NCBI GenBank assembly: GCA_025267735.1
Contig: CM046297.1
Coordinates: 24,826,011 to 24,890,010 of the forward strand
Reading direction: 5' to 3'
From: Mactra quadrangularis
Taxonomy: Eukaryota; Mollusca; Bivalvia; Venerida; Mactridae
DNA length: 64,000 nt
Shown: positions 10,811 through 23,587 of the stretch, in pieces
Layout of the letters: each line of letters begins with the position of its first letter
Position numbering within the stretch: position 1 is the first letter of the stretch
Translations under genes and position numbers: made by a program
Notes under the pieces: generated by a model
Told to the model about the DNA's origin: nothing
The model's input: only the letters and a program-made list of their open reading frames with translations
Databases searched by the model: none

Positions 10811-13800
10811 ATGAAAAACTGCGATAAAACCTATGTGCGCGTGTCCTGGGACATTTTGAGCCAAAAAAATGGAGAATGAAAATTTTCATCAAAATTTGAC
10901 ATTTTCAACAGGTCCGTACCTGCGAGAAATTGTAAAAAAAAACCCACTTTTGCCCGAAGAGCTGTCTGCCACTGCTAAACATTATATCAATGAAAAACTG
11001 CGATAAAACCTATGTGCGCGTGTCCTGGGACATTTTGAGTCAAAAAATGGAGAATGAAAATTTTCATCAAAATTTGACATTTTCAACAGGTCCCGACCTG
11101 TGAAACAACTCATTTTTTAGGCAAAATATCGATCGTCGCAAACCTTGTCACATGATGCACCAGTTTGTTCGGGGGTCAAGTCGGTCAATAAAACATGCAT
11201 AACTTGGGTTCTAAAATCAAATCTGAAAGCGGTAGACCAGATTTTCTGGTTTGCTGCTTTTTTCCATAATAGTGGATTTTATGTACTTTTGTCCGAAGAG
11301 TTGTCTACCCCTGTTATACATGTTTTTGGGCCTTACATCAATGAAAGATTGCGATAAACCTATGTGCGCGTGTCCTGGGACATTTTGAGCCAAAAAATGG
11401 AGAATGAAAATTTTCATCAAAATTTGACATTTTCAACAGGTCCGTACCTGCGAGAAATTGTAAAAAAAACCCACTTTTGCCCGAAGAGCTGTGTGCCTCT
11501 AATAAACATTATATCAATGAAAAACTGCGATAAAACCTATGTGTGCGTGTCCTGGGACATTTTGAGCCAAAAAATGGAGAATGAAAATTTTCATCAAAAT
11601 TTGACATTTTCAACAGGTCCGTACCTGCGAGAAATTGTAAAAAAAACCATGTTTGCCCGAAGAGCTGTCTGCCACTGCTAAACATTATATCAATGAAAAA
11701 CTGCGATAAAACTTATATGCGCGTGTCCTGGGACATTTTGAGCCAAAAAATGGAGAATGAAAATTTTCATCAAAATTTGACATTTTCAACAGGTCCGTAC
11801 CTGCGAGAAATTGTAAAAAAAAAACACGTTTGCCCGAAGAGCTGTCTGCCACTGCTAAACATTATATCAATGAAAAAACTGCGATAAAACCTATGTGCGC
11901 GTGTCCTGGGACATTTTGAGCCAAAAAATGGAGAATGAAATTTTCATCAAAATTTGACATTTTCAACAGGTCCGTACCTGCGAGAAATTGTAAAAAAAAC
12001 CCACTTTTGCCCGAAGAGCTGTGTGCCTCTAATGAACATTATATCAATGAAAAACTGCGATAAAACCTATGTGCGCGTGTCCTGGGACATTTTGAGCCAA
12101 AAAAATGGAGAATGAAAATTTTCATCAAAATTTGACATTTTCAACAGGTCCGTACCTGCGAGAAATTGTAAAAAAAAACCATGTTTGCCCGAAGAGCTGT
12201 CTGCCACTGCTAAACATTATATCAATGAAAAACTGCGATAAAACTTATATGCGCGTGTCCTGGGACATTTTGAGCCAAAAATGGAGAATGAAAATTTTCA
12301 TCAAAATTTGACATTTTCAACAGGTCCCGACCTGTGAAACAACTCATTTTTTAGGCAAAATATCGATCGTCGCAAACCTTGTCACATGATGCACCAGTTT
12401 GTTCGGGGGTCAAGTCGGTCAATAAAACATGCATAACTTGGGTTCTAAAATCAAATCTGAAAGCGGTAGACCAGATTTTCTGGTTTGCTGCTTTTTTCCA
12501 TAATAGTGGATTTTATGTACTTTTGTCCGAAGAGTTGTCTACCCCTGTTATACATGTTTTTGGGCCTTACATCAATGAAAGATTGCGATAAACCTATGTG
12601 CGCGTGTCCTGGGACATTTTGAGCCAAAAAATGGAGAATGAAAATTTTCATCAAAATTTGACATTTTCAACAGGTCCGTACCTGCGAGAAATTGTAAAAA
12701 AAACCCACTTTTGCCGAAGAGCTGTGTGCCTCTAATAAACATTATATCAATGAAAAACTGCGATAAAACCTATGTGTGCGTGTCCTGGGACATTTTGAGC
12801 CAAAAAATGGAGAATGAAAATTTTCATCAAAATTTGACATTTTCAACAGGTCCGTACCTGCGAGAAATTGTAAAAAAAACCATGTTTGCCCGAAGAGCTG
12901 TCTGCCACTGCTAAACATTATATCAATGAAAAACTGCGATAAAACCTATGTGCGCGTGTCCTGGGACATTTTGAGCCAAAAAATGGAGAATGAAAATTTT
13001 CATCAAAATTTGACATTTTCAACAGGTCCGTACCTGCGAGAAATTGTAAAAAAACCCCCACTTTTGCCCGAAGAGCTGTGTGCCTCTAATGAACATTATA
13101 TCAATGAAAAACTGCGATAAAACCTATGTGCGCGTGTCCTGGGACATTTTGAGCCAAAAAATGGAGAATGAAAATTTTCATCAAAATTTGACATTTTCAA
13201 CAGGTCCGTACCTGCGAGAAATTGTAAAAAAAAAACATGTTTGCCCGAAGAGCTGTCTGCCACTGCTAAACATTATATCAATGAAAAACTGCGATAAAAC
13301 CTATGTGCGCGTGTCCTGGGACATTTTGAGCCAAAAAATGGAGAATGAAAATTTTCATCAAAATTTGACATTTTCAACAGGTCCCGACCTGTGAAACAAC
13401 TCATTTTTTAGGCAAAATATCGATCGTCGCAAACCTTGTCACATGATGCACCAGTTTGTTCGGGGGTCAAGTCGGTCAATAAAACATGCATAACTTGGGT
13501 TCTAAAATCAAATCTGAAAGCGGTAGACCAGATTTTCTGGTTTGCTGCTTTTTTCCATAATAGTGGATTTTATGTACTTTTGTCCGAAGAGTTGTCTACC
13601 CCTGTTATACATGTTTTTGAGCCTTACATCAATGAAAGATTGCGATAAACCTATGTGCGCGTGTCCTGGGACATTTTGAGCCAAAAAATGGAGAATGAAA
13701 ATTTTCATCAAAATTTGACATTTTCAACAGGTCCGTACCTGCGAGAAATTGTAAAAAAAAAACACTTTTGCCCGAAGAGCTGTGTGCCTCTAATAAACAT

Positions 13801-14866
13801 TATATCAATGAAAAACTGCGATAAAACCTATGTGTGCGTGTCCTGGGACATTTTGAGCCAAAAAATGGAGAATGAAAATTTTCATCAAAATTTGACATTT
13901 TCAACAGGTCCGTACCTGCGAGAAATTGTAAAAAAAAACCCACTTTTGCCCGAAGAGCTGTGTGCCTCTAATAAACATTATATCAATGAAAAACTGCGAT
14001 AAAACCTATGTGCGCGTGTCCTGGGACATTTTGAGCCAAAAAATGGAGAATGAAAATTTTCATCAAAATTTGACATTTTCAACAGGTCCGTACCTGCGAG
14101 AAATTGTAAAAAAAAACCACGTTTGCCCGAAGAGCTGTCTGCCACTGCTAAACATTATATCAATGAAAAACTGCGATAAAACCTATGTGCGCGTGTCCTG
14201 GGACATTTTGAGCCAAAAAATGGAGAATGAAAATTTTCATCAAAATTTGACATTTTCAACAGGTCCGTACCTGCGAGAAATTGTAAAAAAAACCCACTTT
14301 TGCCCGAAGAGCTGTGTGCCTCTAATAAACATTATATCAATGAAAAACTGCGATAAAACCTATGTGCGCGTGTCCTGGGACATTTTGAGCCAAAAAATGG
14401 AGAATGAAAATTTTCATCAAAATTTGACATTTTCAACAGGTCCCGACCTGTGAAACAACTCATTTTTTAGGCAAAATATCGATCGTCGCAAACCTTGTCA
14501 CATGATGCACCAGTTTGTTCGGGGGTCAAGTCGGTCAATAAAACATGCATAACTTGGGTTCTAAAATCAAATCTGAAAGCGGTAGACCAGATTTTCTGGT
14601 TTGCTGCTTTTTTCCATAATAGTGGATTTTATGTACTTTTGTCCGAAGAGTTGTCTACCCCTGTTATACATGTTTTTGGGCCTTACATCAATGAAAGATT
14701 GCGATAAACCTATGTGCGCGTGTCCTGGGACATTTTGAGCCAAAAAATGGAGAATGAAAATTTTCATCAAAATTTGACATTTTCAACAGGTCCGTACCTG
14801 CGAGAAATTGTAAAAAAAACCCACTTTTGCCCGAAGAGCTGTGTGCCTCTAATAAACATTATATCA

Positions 14867-15024
14867 ATGAAAAACTGCGATAAAACCTATGTGTGCGTGT
14901 CCTGGGACATTTTGAGCCAAAAAATGGAGAATGAAAATTTTCAACAGGTCCGTACCTGCGAGAAATTGTAAAAAAAACCCACTTTTGCCCGAAGAGCTGT
15001 GTGCCTCTAATAAACATTATATCA
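14867..15024 (+). repeat. Shortened 158-bp monomer, copy 2
   Basis: This copy has the same 19-bp deletion as 10653-10810, about 4.2 kb away, with the same position in its HOR (second short monomer after S). Shared descent by block duplication or conversion is more likely than two independent slips. Confidence 0.9.
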
Positions 15025-18000
15025 ATGAAAAACTGCGATAAAACCTATGTGCGCGTGTCCTGGGACATTTTGAGCCAAAAAATGGAGAATGAAAATTTTC
15101 ATCAAAATTTGACATTTTCAACAGGTCCGTACCTGCGAGAAATTGTAAAAAAAAACCACGTTTGCCCAAAGAGCTGTCTGCCACTGCTAAACATTATATC
15201 AATGAAAAACTGCGATAAAACCTATGTGCGCGTGTCCTGGGACATTTTGAGCCAAAAAATGGAGAATGAAAATTTTCATCAAAATTTGACATTTTCAACA
15301 GGTCCCGACCTGTGAAACAACTCATTTTTTAGGCAAAATATCGATCGTCGCAAACCTTGTCACATGATGCACCAGTTTGTTCGGGGGTCAAGTCGGTCAA
15401 TAAAACATGCATAACTTGGGTTCTAAAATCAAATCTGAAAGCGGTAGACCAGATTTTCTGGTTTGCTGCTTTTTTCCATAATAGTGGATTTTATGTACTT
15501 TTGTCCGAAGAGTTGTCTACCCCTGTTATACATGTTTTTGGGCCTTACATCAATGAAAGATTGCGATAAACCTATGTGCGCGTGTCCTGGGACATTTTGA
15601 GCCAAAAAATGGAGAATGAAAATTTTCATCAAAATTTGACATTTTCAACAGGTCCGTACCTGCGAGAAATTGTAAAAAAAACCCACTTTTGCCCGAAGAG
15701 CTGTGTGCCTCTAATAAACATTATATCAATGAAAAACTGCGATAAAACCTATGTGTGCATGTCCTGGGACATTTTGAGCCAAAAAATGGAGAATGAAAAT
15801 TTTCATCAAAATTTGACATTTTCAACAGGTCCGTACCTGCGAGAAATTGTAAAAAAAAACCATGTTTGCCCGAAGAGCTGTCTGCCACTGCTAAACATTA
15901 TATCATTGAAAAACTGCGATAAAACCTATGTGCGCGTGTCCTGGGACATTTTGAGCCAAAAAATGGAGAATGAAAATTTTCATCAAAATTTGACATTTTC
16001 AACAGGTCCGTACCTGCGAGAAATTGTAAAAAAAACCCCACTTTTGCCCGAAGAGCTGTGTGCCTCTAATGAACATTATATCAATGAAAAACTGCGATAA
16101 AACCTATGTGCGCGTGTCCTGGGACATTTTGAGCCAAAAAATGGAGAATGAAAATTTTCATCAAAATTTGACATTTTCAACAGGTCCGTACCTGCGAGAA
16201 ATTGTAAAAAAAAAACATGTTTGCCCGAAGAGCTGTCTGCCACTGCTAAACATTATATCAATGAAAAACTGCGATAAAACTTATATGCGCGTGTCCTGGG
16301 ACATTTTGAGCCAAAAAATGGAGAATGAAAATTTTCATCAAAATTTGACATTTTCAACAGGTCCCACCCTGTGAAACAACTCATTTTTTAGGCAAAATAT
16401 CGATCGTCGCAAACCTTGTCACATGATGCACCAGTTTGTTCGGGGGTCAAGTCGGTCAATAAAACATGCATAACTTGGGTTCTAAAATCAAATCTGAAAG
16501 CGGTAGACCAGATTTTCTGGTTTGCTGCTTTTTTCCATAATAGTGGATTTTATGTACTTTTGTCCGAAGAGTTGTCTACCCCTGTTATACATGTTTTTGG
16601 GCCTTACATCAATGAAAGATTGCGATAAACCTATGTGCGCGTGTCCTGGGACATTTTGAGCCAAAAAATGGAGAATGAAAATTTTCATCAAAATTTGACA
16701 TTTTCAACAGGTCCGTACCTGCGAGAAATTGTAAAAAAAACCCACTTTTGCCCGAAGAGCTGTGTGCCTCTAATAAACATTATATCAATGAAAAACTGCG
16801 ATAAAACCTATGTGTGCGTGTCCTGGGACATTTTGAGCCAAAAAATGGAGAATGAAAATTTTCATCAAAATTTGACATTTTCAACAGGTCCGTACCTGCG
16901 AGAAATTGTAAAAAAAACCATGTTTGCCCGAAGAGCTGTCTGCCACTGCTAAACATTATATCAATGAAAAACTGCGATAAAACCTATGTGCGCGTGTCCT
17001 GGGACATTTTGAGCCAAAAAATGGAGAATGAAAATTTTCATCAAAATTTGACATTTTCAACAGGTCCGTACCTGCGAGAAATTGTAAAAAAAACCCACTT
17101 AACATTATATCAATGAAAAACTGCGATAAAACCTATGTGCGCGTGTCCTGGGACATTTTGAGCCAAAAAAATGGAGAATGAAAATTTTCATCAAAATTTG
17201 ACATTTTCAACAGGTCCGTACCTGCGAGAAATTGTAAAAAAAAAACATGTTTGCCCGAAGAGCTGTCTGCCACTGCTAAACATTATATCAATGAAAAACT
17301 GCGATAAAACTTATATGCGCGTGTCCTGGGGACATTTTGAGCCAAAAAATGGAGAATGAAAATTTTCATCAAAATTTGACATTTTCAACAGGTCCCGACC
17401 TGTGAAACAACTCATTTTTTAGGGCAAAATATCGATCGTCGCAAACCTTGTCACATGATGCACCAGTTTGTTCGGGGGTCAAGTCGGGTCAATAAAACAT
17501 GCATAACTTGGGTTCTAAAATCAAATCTGAAAGCGGTAGACCAGATTTTCTGGTTTGCTGCTTTTTTCCATAATAGTGGATTTTATGTACTTTTGTCCGA
17601 AGAGTTGGTCTACCCCTGTTATACATGTTTTTGGGCCTTACATCAATGAAAGATTGCGATAAACCTATGTGCGCGTGTCCTGGGACATTTTGAGCCAAAA
17701 AAATGGAGAATGAAAATTTTCATCAAAAATTTGACATTTTCAACAGGTCCGTACCTGCGAGAAATTGTAAAAAAAACCCACTTTTGCCCGAAGAGCTGTG
17801 TGCCTCTAATAAACATTATATCAATGAAAAACTGCGATAAAACCTATGTGTGCGTGTCCCGGGACATTTTGAGCCAAAAAAATGGGAGAATGAAAATTTT
17901 CATCAAAATTTGACATTTTCAACAGGTCCGTACCTGCGAGAAATTGTAAAAAAAAACCATGTTTGCCCGAAGAGCTGTCTGCCACTGGCTAAACATTATA

Positions 18001-21000
18001 TCAATGAAAAACTGCGATAAAACCTATGTGCGCGTGTCCTGGGACATTTTGAGCCAAAAAATGGAGAATGAAAATTTTCATCAAAATTTGACATTTTCAA
18101 CAGGTCCGTACCTGCGAGAAATTGTAAAAAAAACCCACTTTTTGCCCGAAGAGCTGTGTGCCTCTAATGAACATTATATCAATGAAAAAACTGCGATAAA
18201 ACCTATGTGCGCGTGTCCTGGGACATTTTGAGCCAAAAAATGGAGAATGAAAATTTTCATCAAAATTTGACATTTTCAACAGGGTCCGTACCTGCGAGAA
18301 ATTGTAAAAAAAAACCACGTTTGCCCGAAGAGCTGTCTGCCACTGCTAAAACATTATATCAATGAAATACTGCGGATAAAACCTATGTGCGCGTGTCCTG
18401 GGACATTTTGAGCCAAAAAAATGGGGAATGAAAATTTTCATCAAAATTTGACATTTTCAACAGGTCCCGACCTGTGAAAACAACTCATTTTTTAGGCAAA
18501 ATATCGATCGTCGCAAACCTTGTCACATGATGCACCAGTTTGTTCGGGGGTCAAGTCGGTCAATAAAACATGCATAAACTTGGGTTCTAAAATCAAATCT
18601 GAAAGCGGTAGACCAGATTTTCTGGTTTGCTTCTTTTTTCCATAATAGTGGATTTTTATGTACTTTTGTCCGAAGAGTTGTCTACCCCTGTTATACATGT
18701 TTTTTGGGCCTTACATCAATGAAAGATTGCGATAAACCTATGTGCGCGTGTCCTGGGACATTTTGAGCCAAAAAATGGAGAATGAAAATTTTCATCAAAA
18801 TTTGACATTTTCAACAGGTCCGTACCTGCGAGAAATTGTAAAAAAAAACCCACTTTTGCCCGAAGAGCTGTGTGCCTCTAATAAACATTATATCAATGAA
18901 AAACTGCGATAAAACCTATGTGTGCGTGTCCTGGGACATTTTGAGCCAAAAAAATGGAGAATGAAAATTTTCATCAAAATTTGACATTTTCAACAGGTCC
19001 GTACCTGCGAGAAATTGTAAAAAAAAACCCACTTTTGCCCGAAGAGCTGTGTGCCTCTAATAAACATTATATCAATGAAAAACTGCGATAAAACCTATGT
19101 GCGCGTGTCCCTGGGGACATTTTGAGCCAAAAAAATGGAGAATGAAAATTTTCATCAAAATTTGACATTTTCAACAGGTCCGTACCTGCGAGAAATTGTA
19201 AAAAAAAACCACGTTTGCCCGAAGAGCTGTCTGCCACTGCTAAACATTATATCAATGAAAAACTGCGATAAAACCTATGTGCGCGTGTCCTGGGGACATT
19301 TTGAGCCAAAAAATGGAGAATGAAAATTTTCATCAAAATTTGACATTTTCAACAGGTCCGTACCTGCGAGAAATTGTAAAAAAAAAACCACTTTTGCCCG
19401 AAGAGCTGTGTGCCTCTAATAAACATTATATCAATGAAAAACTGCGATAAAACCTATGTGCGCGTGTCCTGGGACATTTTGAGCCAAAAAATGGAGAATG
19501 AAAATTTTCATCAAAATTTGACATTTTCAACAGGTCCGTACCTGCGAGAAATTGTAAAAAAAAACCACATTTGCCCGAAGAGCTGTCTGCCACTGCTAAA
19601 CATTATATCAATGAAAAACTGCGAAAAACCTATGTGCGCGTTGTCCTGGGACATTTTGAGCCAAAAAATGGAGAATGAAAATTTTCATCAAAATTTGACA
19701 TTTTCAACAGGTCCCGACCTGTGAAACAACTCATTTTTTAGGCAAAATATCGATCGTCGCAAACCTTGTCACATGATGCACCAGTTTGTTCGGGGGTCAA
19801 GTCGGTCAATAAAACATGCATAACTTGGGTTCTAAAATCAAATCTGAAAGCGGTAGACCAGATTTTCTGGTTTGCTGCTTTTTTCCATAATAGTGGATTT
19901 TATGTACTTTTGTCCGAAGAGTTGTCTACCCCTGTTATACATGTTTTTGGGCCTTACATCAATGAAAGATTGCGATAAACCTATGTGCGCGTGTCCTGGG
20001 ACATTTTGAGCCAAAAAATGGAGAATGAAAATTTTCATCAAAATTTGACATTTTCAACAGGTCCGTACCTGCGAGAAATTGTAAAAAAAACCCACTTTTG
20101 CCCGAAGAGCTGTGTGCCTCTAATAAACATTATATCAATGAAAAACTGCGATAAAACCTATGTGTGCGTGTCCTGGGACATTTTGAGCCAAAAAATGGAG
20201 AATGAAAATTTTCATCAAAATTTGACATTTTCAACAGGTCCGTACCTGCGAGAAATTGTAAAAAAAACCCACTTTTGCCCGAAGAGCTGTGTGCCTCTAA
20301 TAAACATTATATCAATGAAAAACTGCGATAAAACCTATGTGCGCGTGTCCTGGGACATTTTGAGCCAAAAAATGGAGAATGAAAATTTTCATCAAAATTT
20401 GACATTTTCAACAGGTCCGTACCTGCGAGAAATTGTAAAAAAAAACCACGTTTGCCCGAAGAGCTGTCTGCCACTGCTAAACATTATATCAATGAAAAAC
20501 TGCGATAAAACCTATGTGCGCGTGTCCTGGGACATTTTGAGCCAAAAAATGGAGAATGAAAATTTTCATCAAAATTTGACATTTTCAACAGGTCCGTACC
20601 TGCGAGATATTGTAAAAAAAACCCACTTTTGCCCGAAGAGCTGTGTGCCTCTAATAAACATTATATCAATGAAAAACTGCGATAAAACCTATGTGCGCGT
20701 GTCCTGGGACATTTTGAGCCAAAAAATGGAGAATGAAAATTTTCATCAAAATTTGACATTTTCAACAGGTCCGTACCTGCGAGAAATTGTAAAAAAAAAC
20801 CACATTTGCCCGAAGAGCTGTCTGCCACTGCTAAACATTATATCAATGAAAAACTGCGATAAAACCTATGTGCGCGTGTCCTGGGACATTTTGAGCCAAA
20901 AAATGGAGAATGAAAATTTTCATCAAAATTTGACATTTTCAACAGGTCCCGACCTGTGAAACAACTCATTTTTTAGGCAAAATATCGATCGTCGCAAACC

Positions 21001-23062
21001 TTGTCACATGATGCACCAGTTTGTTCGGGGGTCAAGTCGGTCAATAAAACATGCATAACTTGGGTTCTAAAATCAAATCTGAAAGCGGTAGACCAGATTT
21101 TCTGGTTTGCTGCTTTTTTCCATAATAGTGGATTTTATGTACTTTTGTCCGAAGAGTTGTCTACCCCTGTTATACATGTTTTTGGGCCTTACATCAATGA
21201 AAGATTGCGATAAACCTATGTGCGCGTGTCCTGGGACATTTTGAGCCAAAAAATGAAGAATGAAAATTTTCATCAAAATTTGACATTTTCAACAGGTCCG
21301 TACCTGCGAGAAATTGTAAAAAAAACCCACTTTTGCCCGAAGAGCTGTGTGCCTCTAATAAACATTATATCAATGAAAAACTGCGATAAAACCTATGTGT
21401 GCGTGTCCTGGGACATTTTGAGCCAAAAAATGGAGAATGAAAATTTTCATCAAAATTTGACATTTTCAACAGGTCCGTACCTGCGAGAAATTGTAAAAAA
21501 AACCATGTTTGCCCGAAGAGCTGTCTGCCACTGCTAAACATTATATCAATGAAAAACTGCGATAAAACCTATGTGCGCGTGTCCTGGGACATTTTGAGCC
21601 AAAAAATGGAGAATGAAAATTTTCATCAAAATTTGACATTTTCAACAGGTCCGTACCTGCGAGAAATTGTAAAAAAAACCCACTTTTGCCCGAAGAGCTG
21701 TGTGCCTCTAATGAACATTATATCAATGAAAAACTGCGATAAAACCTATGTGCGCGTGTCCTGGGACATTTTGAGCCAAAAAATGGAGAATGAAAATTTT
21801 CATCAAAATTTGACATTTTCAACAGGTCCGTACCTGCGAGAAATTGTAAAAAAAAACCACATTTGCCCGAAGAGCTGTCTGCCACTGCTAAACATTATAT
21901 CAATGAAAAACTGCGATAAAACCTATGTGCGCGTGTCCTGGGACATTTTGAGCCAAAAAATGGAGAATGAAAATTTTCATCAAAATTTGACATTTTCAAC
22001 AGGTCCCGACCTGTGAAACAACTCATTTTTTAGGCAAAATATCGATCGTCGCAAACCTTGTCACATGATGCACCAGTTTGTTCGGGGGTCAAGTCGGTCA
22101 ATAAAACATGCATAACTTGGGTTCTAAAATCAAATCTGAAAGCGGTAGACCAGATTTTCTGGTTTGCTGCTTTTTTCCATAATAGTGGATTTTATGTACT
22201 TTTGTCCGAAGAGTTGTCTACCCCTGTTATACATGTTTTTGGGCCTTACATCAATGAAAGATTGCGATAAACCTATGTGCGCGTGTCCTGGGACATTTTG
22301 AGCCAAAAAATGAAGAATGAAAATTTTCATCAAAATTTGACATTTTCAACAGGTCCGTACCTGCGAGAAATTGTAAAAAAAACCCACTTTTGCCCGAAGA
22401 GCTGTGTGCCTCTAATAAACATTATATCAATGAAAAACTGCGATAAAACCTATGTGTGCGTGTCCTGGGACATTTTGAGCCAAAAAATGGAGAATGAAAA
22501 TTTTCATCAAAATTTGACATTTTCAACAGGTCCGTACCTGCGAGAAATTGTAAAAAAAACCATGTTTGCCCGAAGAGCTGTCTGCCACTGCTAAACATTA
22601 TATCAATGAAAAACTGCGATAAAACCTATGTGCGCGTGTCCTGGGACATTTTGAGCCAAAAAATGGAGAATGAAAATTTTCATCAAAATTTGACATTTTC
22701 AACAGGTCCGTACCTGCGAGAAATTGTAAAAAAAACCCACTTTTGCCCGAAGAGCTGTGTGCCTCTAATGAACATTATATCAATGAAAAACTGTGATAAA
22801 ACCTATGTGCGCGTGTCCTGGGACATTTTGAGCCAAAAAATGGAGAATGAAAATTTTCATCAAAATTTGACATTTTCAACAGGTCCGTACCTGCGAGAAA
22901 TTGTAAAAAAAAAACATGTTTGCCCGAAGAGCTGTCTGCCACTGCTAAACATTATATCAATGAAAAACTGCGATAAAACTTATATGCGCGTGTCCTGGGA
23001 CATTTTGAGCCAAAAAATGGAGAATGAAAATTTTCATCAAAATTTGACATTTTCAACAGGTC

Positions 23063-23587
23063 CCGACCTGTGAAACAACTCATTTTTTAGGCAAAATATC
23101 GATCGTCGCAAACCTTGTCACATGATGCACCAGTTTGTTCGGGGGTCAAGTCGGTCAATAAAACATGCATAACTTGGGTTCTAAAATCAAATCTGAAAGC
23201 GGTAGACCAGATTTTCTGGTTTGCTGCTTTTTTCCATAATAGTGGATTTTATGTACTTTTGTCCAAAGAGTTGTCTACCCCTGTTATACATGTTTTTGGG
23301 CCTTACATCAATGAAAGATTGCGATAAACCTATGTGCGCGTGTCCTGGGACATTTTGAGCCAAAAAATGGAGAATGAAAATTTTCATCAAAATTTGACAT
23401 TTTCAACAGGTCCGTACCTGCGAGAAATTGTAAAAAAACCATGTTTGCCCGAAGAGCTGTCTGCCACTGCTAAACATTATATCAATGAAAAACTGCGATA
23501 AAACCTATGTGCGCGTGTCCTGGGACATTTTGAGCCAAAAAATGGAGAATGAAAATTTTCATCAAAATTTGACATTTTCAACAGGTC
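23063..23587 (+). repeat. Minimal 525-bp HOR (S plus one V monomer)
   Basis: This S unit is followed by a single short V monomer whose tract is A7CC, two bases shorter than most. The S unit also carries TTGTCCAAAGAG, where almost all others have TTGTCCGAAGAG. Both features are otherwise typical of domain M, so this unit is an M-like element inside domain L. Confidence 0.8.
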
